Shown: positions 1 to 10,621, numbered from the stretch's first letter. The stretch is DNA of 64,000 nt from Polytrichum commune (GCA_950295325.1 OX485803.1:46019554-46083553), one strand, 5' to 3'. Notes: generated by a model from the letters alone, not told the origin. Numbers and translations are program-made.

Positions 1-903
1 AAGCGATTTTTCCAGAAGTATCGCCATGCAAGAAAGTACCCACGGGTAGGTTTCGAAGTTTGTGAACATCTGTAGGATAACTCGCCTTACTGTGCTTGCC
101 TTGCATGCACCCGTGACATAGTTCCTGAGGAATCGTGGTGTTCTCGAGGTTGAAATCTTGAAGAGAATTTTGTGAACTCATATGCTGGATAGTTTTGTAA
201 TTGACATGTCCCATTCGGAAGTGCCACAGTTGCATGTCATTATAATCTGACCACTTGGATGTATCACTTGGATGTGTCACTAAAGCAACTGAGGATGAGG
301 CTGGAGAGGTTATTGTAGGAGGTACGACTGTCAGAGACAGCTCATACAATTTGTTAACTCGTTTGCCTTCCATAACCAATTCTCCATTCTTAGTTCAAAA
401 CTCACAATTACCAGGTTGAGTAAGGGACTCAGATAGAAATATAATCCCAGCATCGGAAACTGTCCCAACAGACAAGAGGTTGCGAGCCAAATCAGGGATA
501 TAGATGATATTGCGGAGGATACCTGTTAATTGGCGACCATTGACATGTCTGATGATTTTGATATCCCCTCTACGTTTGACCCATATTGTTTTGTTGTCAG
601 CAACAACAACTGGCCAAACTCCTTCATCAACCGAGTTGAAAGTTGTGAACCACTCACGACGATTGGTCATATGCTCTGTTGCAGCTGAATCAGCATACCA
701 CTTGTCTGAGAGCAGAGAAGATGTTAAAAACGCAGTGGAACAAGTAGAAACCATGAATGCTATTTCAGGTTCATCATCAGAAGGATGAGTATCTGAGTTA
801 TCAGATAAGGTTGTTGTATACATGGCTTCTGCAATATTAGCAGCACTAAGGCCGGAATAGGGTTTGCCACCGGGTTTGGGAAGAGGTTTTTTGTGAGGTT
901 TTG
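1..903 (-). pseudogene. Copia A pol, N-terminal part: protease, GAG-pre-integrase, integrase start
   Basis: Continuing from the zinc knuckle, the protease block reads WYADSAATEHMT near 665-700. The active-site D-S/T-G triplet is D-S-A here (codon GCT at 683-685 instead of a Gly codon), so the aspartic protease is probably inactive. The frame has a TGA just after …GNCEF (about 392-394) and resumes in the same frame as the GAG-pre-integrase domain, with LWHFRMGH near 225-200 and the Cys pair HGCMQGK. It then runs open through LHGDTSGK to base 1, where integrase begins. The overall spacing matches element C, which supplies the comparison. Confidence 0.82.
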
Positions 904-1701
904 GACAATCAGCAGTCCAGTGGGCACCTCGTTTCCCGCAATTAAGACACTTCGCTCGACTCTTCAGGTCTTTGAGATACTCAACATCCTTTCGATGTTG
1001 TTCTTTCCTTGAGAAGCGTTGGCGAGGTGTTGTTGAAGATCCCCAGCAGATCGTGTAAAAAATGCCTTATCACTGCTTTCATCAAAATGACCTTGCCCCT
1101 TTAAGATTGCCTCATGTCGGAGCAAACGCTCTTCAAGAAGATCAGCAGTTTGTTTGGATTTATCCACATTCGACCGAGCAGCAATAACGCTGTTATAACT
1201 GGGAGGTAGACTCAAAATAATCTTTGCCATAATCATGCTCGGAGTTAGTGGTTCTTTAAGATCAGCCAGTACCACAGCCATGTTGGTAATATTTTGAACA
1301 TGAGAGGAAATATCATCAGTCTGACTCATCTTATAATCGTAGAACTTTGCTTGAAGGTTGAACACATTCTCTTCAGTCTTCTTCAGATGAATCGCATTAA
1401 GCTTTGTCCACATCGCATGAGTATCTTGACAGGTGGTAAGCTTACCAAGAATTCGTGTAGATAAGCTACAGCATAAGAGATATTTTGTTGTTGCATCCTT
1501 GTCATCCCAGATTTCTTGTTGTTTGATGTCTTCAGCAGAGGGAACTTGGCCTGTAGGTATAACTGGTCGGAGCTCTTCGCCGTTGACCAGGCGAATCAAT
1601 TTCTTGGCCGCATACATGGTTTCCATTTGGAATTTCCATACAGAGAAACCATCTCCATCAAAAATCTTGAGGTGTAATTTCTCATTCTGGACAGAGTCCA
1701 T
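904..1701 (-). pseudogene. Copia A gag with frameshift (UBN2-type gag plus zinc knuckle)
   Basis: The start at 1701 gives MDSVQNEKLHLKIFDGDGFS, a typical plant Copia gag N-terminus of the UBN2 family. The open frame stops at 964, but the product is recognisable in another frame from about 1050 downwards (…SRKEQHRKDVEYLKDLKS), so a single-base insertion or deletion lies near 1040-1055. The zinc knuckle follows at 949-905. It reads C-x2-C-x5-H-x4-C, one residue longer than the usual CCHC knuckle and than the one in element C (x4). Gag forms the virus-like particle of the retrotransposon and the knuckle binds its RNA. Element C encodes a clear homologue at 5740-6460. Confidence 0.85.
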
Positions 1702-2151
1702 CTCTCAAGGAGAGTGTGACACAATCAGCAACTAAAGCCTACGACACCTGAACCACAAGGTTTGAGAACATCCAGAATCAAGGAGTGTCTATCCTAAACA
1801 ATCAAGAAACATATAATCGGAGAAATTTTGTTATCTCCAGTAATGATCCTATCGAAAAGCCACTGAGAGTTGCAGGTTTGTAGTAAGAATTTCTATGATC
1901 TACTAAAGACCACCGAATCTGCTAAAGACCACCGAATTTGCAGTAACAAATGATTTGCAGTGTGAGTCGGAGTCGGAGTTCTATCATCTGCTAAAATGGA
2001 GCGGGTACTGAGAGTTGAGCGGGGTAGGATTATACCTCAACGGAGGGGATAGCAACTACAATCGCTATGGAATTCTCCAATCACAATATGAAGAGCAGAT
2101 GCTATAGAAGAAATTCAAGAATCGAAAACACCGCGTAGCAGAACAGTGGGT
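1702..2151 (-). other. Untranslated leader of Copia A
   Basis: This lies between the primer-binding site and gag. It contains several short internal repeats (for example the CTAAAGACCACCGAAT motif twice near 1903-1930) and no ORF. I see no further gene here. Confidence 0.5.
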
Positions 2152-2165
2152 GTGGGCCCATAACC
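2152..2165 (-). other. Copia A primer-binding site (half initiator tRNA-Met)
   Basis: The minus strand reads GGTTATGGGCCCAC, the reverse complement of the anticodon stem-loop 5' side of plant initiator tRNA-Met (GTGGGCCCATAACC). This implies priming by a cleaved tRNA half, as known for Drosophila copia and yeast Ty5, not by the tRNA 3' end. The same 14 bases occupy the same position in Copia C (5648-5661). Confidence 0.75.
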
Positions 2166-2402
2166 TAAAGAATTTAGATACATGAGTTACTTGAGAGAAT
2201 ATCAAGCTTTATTAAAGTGTTGCAGAATGCACCACTGAATCAATCCACAACAGATTAGCAATCTAAGAAAGCAGGACTATCACTCTACTTCGTGTCGCTC
2301 TGTCTACGATCGGAAAGACTAAACTACAATCTGTGCACAATGACAATATAGCTAAACTACTTCTAACAGAAAAGAGTGGATGAAGAATACTTACATCCAA
2401 CA
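2166..2402 (-). repeat. 5' LTR of Copia A (about 237 bp)
   Basis: On the minus strand it starts TGTTGGATGTAAG at 2402, a classic plant Copia LTR start, contains an AATAAA-type signal near 2215, and ends just before the primer-binding site at 2165. The exact 3' edge is uncertain by a few bases because no clean CA end is visible and the partner LTR is outside the window. Confidence 0.65.
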
Positions 2403-3677
2403 CAAATCTTACTGCCAGTTCTGTTCCTCCTGCCTCCGTTTCTTCTGAAACTGTGTTGAGTGAAGTTTATTGTGTGCAATCCAGTATCTCCGATCCCTCC
2501 ATCGCCGATGCTTCTTCCTCGAGTGTTGATTCCGGTGCTACTGAGCACATGACTGATCAACGTCATTGGTTCAGCAATTTTTACTCTGTGGATGATCAGT
2601 GTTGGAGCGTTACTATAGCGGATAATCATGTACTTTATGACCGTGGCGTTGGTGATGTGACCATCCATGCTACGGTTAGTGGTGTGGTTACTCCTCTTTT
2701 GCTGGACAATGTTCTCTATGTTCCTCATCTGCGGCGCATTTTTATGTCCACTGGACGCCTCACTGAGAAACGTGTTGCTATAATCCACGTCCGCGATGAG
2801 TGTAAGATGATCAGTCATGATGGTGCGGGTCGCATTATCATGACAGGGTCTAAAGTTTGCGTGCTATGGCATCTTCCCTTGAATTCTATTCCTCCATCCG
2901 CTGCTGCTCATACTGCTGTCGTGGATTCTTCATCACCTTCCATTCCATTTCGTTCTACTGCCAATCTTCCAAAGATGGCATGCACGTCTTGGACATATCA
3001 GCCTTCACATACTTCTAGACATGAGCAACAGGGAGACAGTTGTCGGCCTTCCCTCTTTTCGCAAAGCTCTCTCACCGGTCTGCACAGTTTGCATTCATGG
3101 CAAACTCCACCGTCGTTCGTTTCCTATCAATCAAGAGCGGAAGCGTGTTGCCTTCCCGGACATCGCTGGCCCCTTCCAGGTTCCTTCTCTTGGGTGGCAT
3201 TCCTATTTTACGACCTTCAAGGATGATCACAGTAGTTTTAGATTTGTATTTCTCCTGCGCGACTGTCCTTTCTGTTTTCAAAAGCCTATACAGATTGTCT
3301 AAAAAGGAAGCTCGCCGGTCCATGACCAAACTTCGCACTGCCAATGCGAAGGAGTTTCTCTCCCAAGACTTCCAAGGTTTCCAAGATTTTATCCATCAGA
3401 AAGGAATTCGTCATGAGCTTACCGCCCTTACACTCCGGAGCATAATTTTGTGATCGAGCGGGACAATCGCACTGTCGTTAAGTGTGCACTGAGCATGCTT
3501 CATTATCGCTCTTTCCCCCTTGAGTTTTGGGGGCAAGCTGTGAACAATGCGGTGTATTTGCTCAATACAGTATCCAACCGGACTCTGCATGGCGACACCC
3601 TTTGCCAAGTGGTGCGGGTTCGAACCTAATGAATGGATAGCTCTTACGTTCATCCAGTCATTTCGACAGATGAATTC
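2403..3677 (+). pseudogene. Copia element B: protease, pre-integrase and integrase fragments
   Basis: Coding similarity begins at the first base after Copia A. The 2453-3226 frame contains VDSGATEHMT (near 2530) with an intact D-S-G triplet and the following WSVTIADNH and RGVGDV blocks, as in elements A and C. Frameshifts then move the match to other frames: a Cys pair VCTVCIHGK near 3080, integrase blocks GWHSYFTTFKDDHSS near 3190-3235, and NAKEF near 3340. Further integrase-like matches run to about 3625 (…AVYLLNTVSNRTLHG). The gag end is missing because A is inserted there, and everything after mid-integrase is missing too. It is the most decayed of the three relatives. Confidence 0.78.
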
Positions 3678-4604
3678 TGTAGGTTCGTTAAGAATATTCT
3701 AGAGAGGATGGTTATGGAAGAATAGCTAACACGTAGATAGTATTACCATGAGAAATGTCACTTAGGCTTTTATCTTGTAAATGTAGGTATCAGGAATAAG
3801 AGCTAAGCTCTGGTAGATACAGGTTTGCATTGTACACAGATTAAAAGTACACCACGCGTAGGAATGGCCGGGATTCGTGGCACTCAAGTAAAGTCATCCG
3901 GTAACAAAAACCGGATGAGTCCATCAAGAAGCTCGGATGGAGTTTACTTTAGTGAAACACCTCCGAGTTGGCATGTAAGACCTATTTTCTCCCTCATAGT
4001 TATTTTATAAATATTCATTAGTTGGCAAGGGGCAATGATATGGCCTTGGATGCTCTAAGCCTATTTTCTAACCTCCCATGAGTTATTTCCAAGGCCATGA
4101 TGTGGTTTTGAATTCCACATGCTTATTTTGATAAATATCGCAAGATATCAATGTGTGCAATATATAATTATGACGTGTTGTCATGAACATTTTTTTTTGT
4201 TCATTATTCATTTATTTTGCACGGGTGTGATTGCTCAAACATTTTTAATATGTCAAAATTATATATATCACCTTGTGATAAATCGGTGAACTAAAAAAAT
4301 CAATTCAATAATAATTATATATAATGAAATTTATTTTAAAATAACTAACATATACCATGTGACGAGGATAGATTATTATAGTAATTCAGATAGGCTATAG
4401 TCAGAAACTTATGATTTTCTGAGTACACCCCATCCATAACGTTGTCCCACAAGTCTAATTCCAAATAACATATCATTTATTTATACCTTATATTATATTA
4501 CCTAAATAATAATATATATATATATATTTTTTTTGTTCTATGTTTTCTATTCTATCTTCATTTTTTTATTTTTGTCATCTTATGAACACTTGCACTAATC
4601 TATC

Positions 4605-4983
4605 ATTAGGATGACAAAGATAATTTTAAATGGTAAGTCACAAAATTATAACCTCAATGTTAATGAGCATTTTGTAATGTTTTTGATCTCCAAGTTAATT
4701 ATGAGCTTCATTGATGGTTTCACTTCCAAAATGAAATCCCAATCAATTGCTTATTTGCTAATTGGAAGTGCACATATATATTGGATTTTAGACCTTGAAG
4801 GTGAAGTGCATTCAATATGGGATTTGTAGTCAAGCGGCCTTCAAGAATGCAAAGGCAATGTTTTTTTCGAAGTTGGGCAAGGCGGACAACAATTTTCGGT
4901 CGGGTTTAGAAAATTTCTAAGGGTTGCCCCAACCCGGATTTGATACCTCCGAAAGTTCGTGAGGGGGTATTTAACGTCCACCC
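4605..4983 (+). repeat. Diverged single arm of the 25.9-27.2 kb foldback family
   Basis: The segment follows the right arm of the element at 25918-27203 base by base with many substitutions: ATGACAAAGATAATTT, the block with TCCAAGTTAATTA, GTGCACATATATATTGGATT, TAGTCAAGCGGCCTTCAAGA and the end GTATTTAACGTCCACCC. No matching left arm is visible next to it. Confidence 0.7.
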
Positions 4984-5269
4984 ATGTTAATTTTTCTTAA
5001 AAATAACCGGATTAGTAGTGATTGGTTGGCAACACATGATGCCCCCACTTGCTTCTACATGAAACATTTTTTTTTTCTATACCCCTTTATATTAATGCCT
5101 TAAGTATTAGATTAGACTAGGATTTTTAAAACTACTAAAACTTGGTATTTTTGAAACCCTTGAGACAAGGAGCCGACAACGTATGGAAGTGTCTAAAGTG
5201 GTTCATCTCATCCGCGAAGATGAATGAACTCTCACTAATGAGAATACATGAGTGCCACGAATCCCGGCT

Positions 5270-5507
5270 GGGGATTCGTGGCACTCAAGTAAAATCATCC
5301 ATCCAAGATATCGTGGATGAAGTGGCTCCAATAAAAAAAGCCCCCCTATGGAGTTGAGGGCCGATTCATTCAAATGTGACGTCATTAGACTAATTCGGGG
5401 CCTTTGACTCTATTTCCGGAATCAAATTGCCCAAAAATAGCCATTTGGATGATTCCTGTGTTTTTTTCATCCGCACGGATGATTTTACTTGAGTGCCACG
5501 AATCCCC
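5270..5507. mobile_element. 238-bp MITE with perfect 31-bp inverted repeats
   Basis: The left repeat is 5270-5300 and the right 5477-5507; they are exact reverse complements over 31 bases, beginning GGGGATTCGTGGCACTCAAG. The left repeat abuts another inverted copy of the same terminus (5250-5265), forming a near-perfect palindrome centred on 5266-5270. It sits in the right terminal region of the larger composite element and shares its termini, so it is a deletion derivative or a self-insertion. Confidence 0.7.
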
Positions 5508-5647
5508 GGCCACGAATCCCCGGCCCGTAGGAATGGTAGAAATTAGTATTCCGTAGGGTGTATGGATACAAAATAGAAATAAAATTTTCTTCAACCAACA
5601 AAGTTATTTGCACACAGATACTTGTGTAATTCATCCGATTTGCATGA

Positions 5648-5661
5648 GGTTATGGGCCCAC
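5648..5661 (+). other. Copia C primer-binding site (half initiator tRNA-Met)
   Basis: The sequence GGTTATGGGCCCAC is complementary to the 5' side of the anticodon arm of plant initiator tRNA-Met. It is identical to the site in Copia A even though the LTRs around them have diverged, which supports real function. Confidence 0.75.
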
Positions 5662-5699
5662 TGCAATTAAAATAACTTTGTAATTGTTCTCTAAATTGT

Positions 5700-6690
5700 T
5701 TTAAACAATGGATAGAAGGGACTCTGAGTCTGAGTCTTAAAGTATTCGATGGCGACAAATTCGCTGTATGGAAATATCACATGGAGATATGTTTCGAAGA
5801 CAAGGAAATTATGCCAATCGTGAATGGCACAAGTCCTAAAGCACCGGAAATTGCAATAGAAGCGAAAAAGGTTGCATGGCAAAAAGCAAATGTTCAAGCA
5901 CGGCAAATGATAAGTTCATCAGTCTCACTGCCTGTTCTTGAAAATCTTGTGAATTGTTCTACTACAACATGTATGTGGACGACTCTTTGTGCATTCTACC
6001 AACAAAAATCTAGAGAGAATATCTACATGGTTTAGAATAGTTTCTTTGAATACAAGATGAACACAGGTGATTCTCTCAACACGCACATCAACAAGGTTAT
6101 GAGCATGGGAATCTCCTCAAAGACCTAGGACAACTAGTTCCTGAGGATATGCTTATAACTAAGATTATATGGAGTCTGCCTCCAGGTTACAAAAACATCA
6201 TTGCTGCTTGGACAAATGTTCCTGCTCCTGAGCATTTTGTTCCTAACTTGAAGGTACGACTCCTCCAGATGGAAAATCTCATGGCATTACAAGGCGGGGA
6301 AATCACAGGCGATTTAGCTTTCTTCACCCGTTCCAACAAATCGTCCTCAAAAAACAAGAAACAAAGTCATGAAAAAAACAAGGACTACATCAAAGAATTA
6401 AAGAGTTGTACGCGCTGTTACAATTGTGTAGAGTTTGACCATTGGACTGTTGAATGTCCACATCCTCGCCAAGACAAAGTAAAATTCTCAAACCAGAAGA
6501 AACATCGATCTGATCGTCAATCAAAGATTACAAGAGGAAAACGCAGTGAAGCTTGTGTCGCTACAACAACTGATCAAACCAATTCTAGTTCAAGTGATCT
6601 TTCCTCAGACTATGATCATAATACATATGCATTTATGGCCGTAAGTAGGAAATCTCACGCACTGAGTGTAAATCTCGACAAGCAGGCTTG
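5700..6690 (+). pseudogene. Copia C gag (UBN2-type) with zinc knuckle, frameshifted
   Basis: A first ATG at 5708 is followed by a frameshift near 5730, after which the gag N-terminus LSLKVFDGDKFAVWKYHMEI is recognisable. An in-frame TAG at 6033 (a CAG-to-TAG change would explain it) and a further shift near 6105 interrupt the domain, which continues as KIIWSLPPGYKNIIAAW (near 6160). The zinc knuckle at 6416-6457 is a canonical C-x2-C-x4-H-x4-C. A lysine- and serine-rich linker follows. Compared with element A, length and block order are the same. Confidence 0.85.
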
Positions 6691-8905
6691 GTTTGTTGAC
6701 TCTGGTGCTACAGAACACATGACAGAACATAGAGAGTGGTTTTCTACTTTCAAACAAATTCCATCAGGTACCTGGTCGGTTACAGTTGCAGACGATCAAA
6801 ACCTCTGGGTTAGAGGCGTTGGTGATATAGAAATCACAAGAACTGTTGATGGTGTGCAGAAGAACGGACTTCTCCAAAAGGTTTTGTTCATTCCTGATTT
6901 AAGACGAAACCTCTTCTCTGTAGGTCTTACACCTCTAAAGCTGGCCCATCTTTTCAAACTTTTGGTGAGAAATGCGCATTGTATCGAGATCTTGGCAAGG
7001 GACCAAAGGTCATGGAAGGAACTCAAACTGGTACCCTTTACAAATTATCTATACAGTCTATTATTCCAACTTTTGTCACTCCCGAAATGTCTTTAGAACA
7101 CTTGACATCTATGGCTCTCACAGCAACAAGTTCTAGTGTTGATGAACTTGCTCTTTGGCACAACAGGATGGGTCATGTAAACATACATGTAATCAAGCAA
7201 ATGAGTGACCACAACAGCCTACAAGATTTTACTATTTCTCCTAACAGTACTCTTCCTAGTGTTTGTCGAGGTTGTGCTCTAGGGAAACAACACAAATCCA
7301 CATATCCCTCAAACCCTATGAAAGAATGCTCTCAAATATCAGGGGCACTTCTTCATGCTGATTTATGCGGCAAAATGTCTCCTACATCTTTGGGTGGTGC
7401 AAATTATTATACCCTTATCAAGGATGATTATACATCATACAGATTTGTAGGGTTTCTCAAGGCAAAGAGCGATGTGCTAAGATTTTTCATCAAGGTCTTG
7501 CGTTCAATGGAAAGGACTATAGGTGATCGCGTTAAAACTTTACGAATGGATCGGGGAAAAGAATTCTGCAACGACGAATTTGAGCTACTTCTTGAGCAAG
7601 AAGGTATTACTCGTGAGACTAGTACTTCGTATACTTCGCAACAAAATGGCTACATCGAACGTGACAACTGAACAATATGCGAAGCTGCTAGAAGTATGTT
7701 ACATCTTCACCAAGTTCCTTTGAAACTCTGGGCAGAGTCAATTCATATTGTTGTTCATCTCCTCAACCGCACTATCCATCACTATGTTGGCTTCATAACA
7801 CCTTATGAACTATGGTTCAATACCAAACCTAGTGTCTCCCACTATCGCATATTCAGCACGGTTGCATATACATTCATTGATAAATCCCTGCGGACTAAAT
7901 TCCAAGCAAAAGGACATATGGTTGTATTTGTTGGACATAGTGATACGAGTAAAGGTTGGCGGTTTTGGAATCCTTCTACGGACACTGTATCAGAGAGCTC
8001 TGATGTGATTTTTGATGAGACAACTGGCTATACACCATCTATTTTTCCTCAGCAACGAGTCGAGTATGTTGATGTTCCTATTTCCCTTTTCTCCCCTCAT
8101 GTGGAACCTCCATCCACAGATGCCGAGGTATCAACTACACATTCTACTCATAATAGCCTTCCTATTGCCACATCAACCCCAACAGTTTCAGTGGGAGATT
8201 CTGAGCACACTAACTCTATTTCACCTCTTATACAAGATAGTGCTCACTCAAACTCTACATCCCCAAACGCAGCATCCTTACCCTCACCACTCTCTGTTGA
8301 TCATTCTCCTTTATCAATATCTGAAGAAGATCCTTCTCATTCTTCCTTACCTTCCGAGCACTCTGATCCATATGCTCTGGATGTTCCCTCTAATTCTCAA
8401 GGACTACCTTCCGAACCATTACATCCTAAATTTCGTTCCCTCACTGATATCTATTCTGAAGCAGGGCTTTTCGATACTGAAGAAGCTAATACTCGCTTCT
8501 CCTTTGCTAACATGATTCATACGGCCGAAACATATAGGGAACCTGCGACTTATAAACAAGCTCACATGTCACCACATGCAGCTTATTGGAAAGAAGCCAT
8601 GCAGAAGGAATATGACTCCTTAATGGATAATCACACATGGACTTTGGTTCCGTCGCCTCCTAGTCGGAAAGTCATCCAGTGTAAATGGGTTTTACAGGAT
8701 CAAGTATAGTTCTAAAGGCGCTATCGATAAGTACAAGGCTCGATTGGTCGCTAAGGGTTACAACCAAGTTCATGGTTACATAGAAACCTTCAGCCCCATC
8801 ACTAAACATGACTCAATTTGCATTATATTCGCCATCGATGTTGTGCTTAAGTTGCACATGCGCCAATATGATATTGGCACAGCCTACCTAAACAATGACA
8901 CTGTA
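6691..8905 (+). pseudogene. Copia C pol: protease, integrase, start of RT
   Basis: The protease motif DSGATEHMT starts at about 6698 and is intact. A frameshift near 6925 precedes the GAG-pre-integrase (LWHNRMGH near 7160, CRGCALGK near 7265). The integrase core shows the expected acidic residues: LHADLCG near 7350, LRMDRGKEF near 7545, and the Glu region NGYIERDN near 7650. An in-frame TGA follows at 7669 (a CGA-to-TGA change would explain it) and the same frame continues to 8706 through LWAESIH, WFNTKPSVSHYRIF and a Ser/Pro-rich spacer. RT begins with EAMQKEYDSLMDNHTW near 8590. A frameshift near 8705 then leads to KARLVAKGYNQVHG and the block ends at about 8905. The catalytic RT motifs are absent. 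Confidence 0.87.
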
Positions 8906-8950
8906 TTAGATAACATATGATGTTGTTATCAGATAACATACGATGTTCAA

Positions 8951-9095
8951 ACTAGGCACTGTGTTGGTTTGGGTCGAGCGACCCATACTAGGCATTGTGT
9001 TGGTTTGGGTCGAGCGACCCAAACTAGGCATTTGTTGGTTTGGGTCGAGAGACCCAAACTAGGCACTATGTTGGTTTGGGTCGAGCCAAACTAGA
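8951..9095. repeat. Tandem repeat, about 36-bp unit, containing a palindrome
   Basis: Four units with spacings 36, 36, 35 and 32 bases, each starting ACTAGGCA and containing TTTGGGTCG-AGC-GACCCAAA or a variant. Each unit can fold on itself. Just before it, GATAACATAYGATGTT is present twice (8907-8947). Confidence 0.8.
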
Positions 9096-9571
9096 CACTC
9101 AGGGTTGTCTATCCCGACGTCATGACGGTGTCGTGCCGTCATGACGTGTCGTGTCGTGACGGACCCCTCCGTCACGACACAATAGGGTCCACGTAGGGTC
9201 AACCTAGGGGGAAGCTAGTAGGGTGGGTAAAATACTTACCTTCTTGCCAAGGTGGCGTCCTATGTGGCAGAAAAGGCCGACGTGGACGTGGATATGTGTC
9301 GCGCACCTCTCCATGAGGAGTGCCCGAAACACCATGGGCACAAGGGGGACCCCGGAGTGACACCCGGGACTTGTGGCGCCGTTGGTGAGAGGGCCCAAGT
9401 GATCCTAGTGTGGGTGAGGGCCCCGGGCGTTGGGAACGCCTCCCATCCACGAAGACTAGGAGGCACAAGGGTAAGGCCATGAGCTATGCGTAGCTCATGG
9501 CGTGGTGATTCTAGAATGCTCAAGAACACCTCAATCCGAGGTGTGAGCTAGGAGTTATGGCCATTTGAGTG

Positions 9572-9595
9572 GGGCGCTGTCCCGGGACAGCGCCC
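9572..9595. repeat. Perfect 24-bp palindrome
   Basis: GGGCGCTGTCCC followed directly by its reverse complement GGGACAGCGCCC, centred on CCCGGG. Confidence 0.9.
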
Positions 9596-10347
9596 TGCTA
9601 CAGCAGTGCCTGGGAGTGATTCCCGGGACTGCCAAGGTTCAAACAGGCATAACTTCCTCAAGACTTGCCCGAATGGGGCAAGTGAGGAGTCCATCGGCAT
9701 CTACGTGAAGCGTAGATGAAGATGGAGTAGTTGGTTGCTGGAATCAGACATCATACAAGGAAGTTATGATGGTCTGAAGCTGCTGGGGGCTTCTAGGCCC
9801 AACGGCTAAGGGAAAATGTCCACTTGGCCCCAACTCTTGGTAGAGAGACAAGAGGTTGGTTGACGGTGGGGTAGGGGCCCCGCGTAGAGTCCTAGAGGCT
9901 TATATGGGTGAGGTGGTGTGGCCTCACCCATCCGAGGCCGAACGGCAAGGCCTCCATGGGCTTTGGCCTATTGTGAGGCCATAGTTGCCTAGTATGCTTC
10001 GGGTTGTTGTAGTGTTGCTCCGGCAACGCGATGATCAACATAGGATTGGACTTCCATGGATGGAAGTCCACATTGGGGAAATGGGTTACCGATTAAGGGG
10101 TGAGTCCCGAAAGCAAAGTAGGAGGGTTGGTTCCCTCCTATGAACTATTGGTCCGGGGTAAGAGGAGCTATCCATTAGCATGGCGGAATGCAAATGGTTA
10201 GCGCTCGTAACCTTTGCTAGAAACGAAAATTGGCAAGATTGTTAAGGGAGCTAGCAAGGGTTGCGACAATATGCCTAGCACCAGGTAAATCATTTTGCCA
10301 TTCTGTTTATCATTCTGTTAAAATCAAAGTAGTAAAATATGACTAAG

Positions 10348-10428
10348 GAGGGTGTGGGGCGGATGGGGGACGAGGGTGGGGCGGACGGGGGCGGGAACGG
10401 GGGCAGACGGGGGGGGGCGGACGGGGGC
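10348..10428 (+). repeat. G-run cluster (GGGGCGGA-like)
   Basis: About 80 bases of irregular GGGG/GGGGG runs separated by short spacers (CGGAT, ACGA, CGGAC, CGGGAAC). Four or more G-runs in close spacing can form G-quadruplexes. Confidence 0.8.
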
Positions 10429-10573
10429 TAGTAATTTTCCCCCCACTTTACCTCTACTTTGCTGACATGTCATCACACGTGGACATCTTACATCCTACGT
10501 GTCCGAAATGGAGTAATGTAATTACACACAACATTCGGTAAAATTCAAGTCCATCAGGATAAAGACAGCATCC

Positions 10574-10621
10574 GGCATAATGTCGTGACGGATACGTGTC
10601 GTGACGGCACGACATTATGCC
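10574..10621. repeat. Inverted repeat with 14-bp perfect arms
   Basis: The left arm GGCATAATGTCGTG (10574-10587) and right arm CACGACATTATGCC (10608-10621) are separated by 20 bases that also contain GTCGTGACGG, a motif shared with the 9120-9180 hairpins. Confidence 0.85.

Larger units (their letters stand above)
1..2402 (-). mobile_element. Copia element A, partial, minus strand (runs off the left edge)
   Basis: Reading the minus strand from 2402 downwards the order is LTR (2402 to about 2166), primer-binding site (2165-2152), leader, gag (from 1701), zinc knuckle, protease, GAG-pre-integrase and the start of integrase at the window edge. That is the Copia (Ty1/copia) order. The 3' half and 3' LTR lie outside the window. 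The LTR starts with TGTTGGA at 2402, and the bases just beyond it (2403 on) are already protease-linker coding sequence of another Copia element, so A was inserted into element B. A carries one gag frameshift, one in-frame stop in pol and an altered protease motif, so it is dead. Confidence 0.88.
3868..5525. mobile_element. Composite terminal-inverted-repeat element inside the Copia C LTR
   Basis: It is flanked by a perfect 11-bp direct repeat CGTAGGAATGG (3857-3867 and 5526-5536). The left end begins CCGGGATTCGTGGCACTCA and the right end carries the inverted form (GCCACGAATCCCC, then GGCC). A 9-11 bp duplication points to the Mutator superfamily. Removing the element and one copy of the repeat rejoins a plausible Copia LTR. 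Inside are a diverged arm of the foldback family seen at 25.9-27.2 kb (4605-4983) and a 238-bp MITE with the same terminal sequence (5270-5507). It has no transposase ORF. Confidence 0.7.
3678..8920 (+). mobile_element. Copia element C, 5' LTR to early RT, 3' truncated
   Basis: The order on the plus strand is LTR (about 3678-3867 and 5526-5647, interrupted by the element at 3868-5525), primer-binding site 5648-5661, gag, protease, integrase and the first part of reverse transcriptase. Similarity stops around 8905 just after the RT block DIGTAYLNNDT, and there is no 3' LTR, so the 3' half was lost. It belongs to the same family as A and B (shared FDGD gag start, GATEHMT protease context, half-tRNA primer site). 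Several frameshifts and stops make it non-autonomous. Confidence 0.87.

Noticed and set aside
8951-9095. CRISPR-like array
   Set aside because: The units are directly adjacent 36-bp repeats without unique spacers, in plant nuclear DNA.
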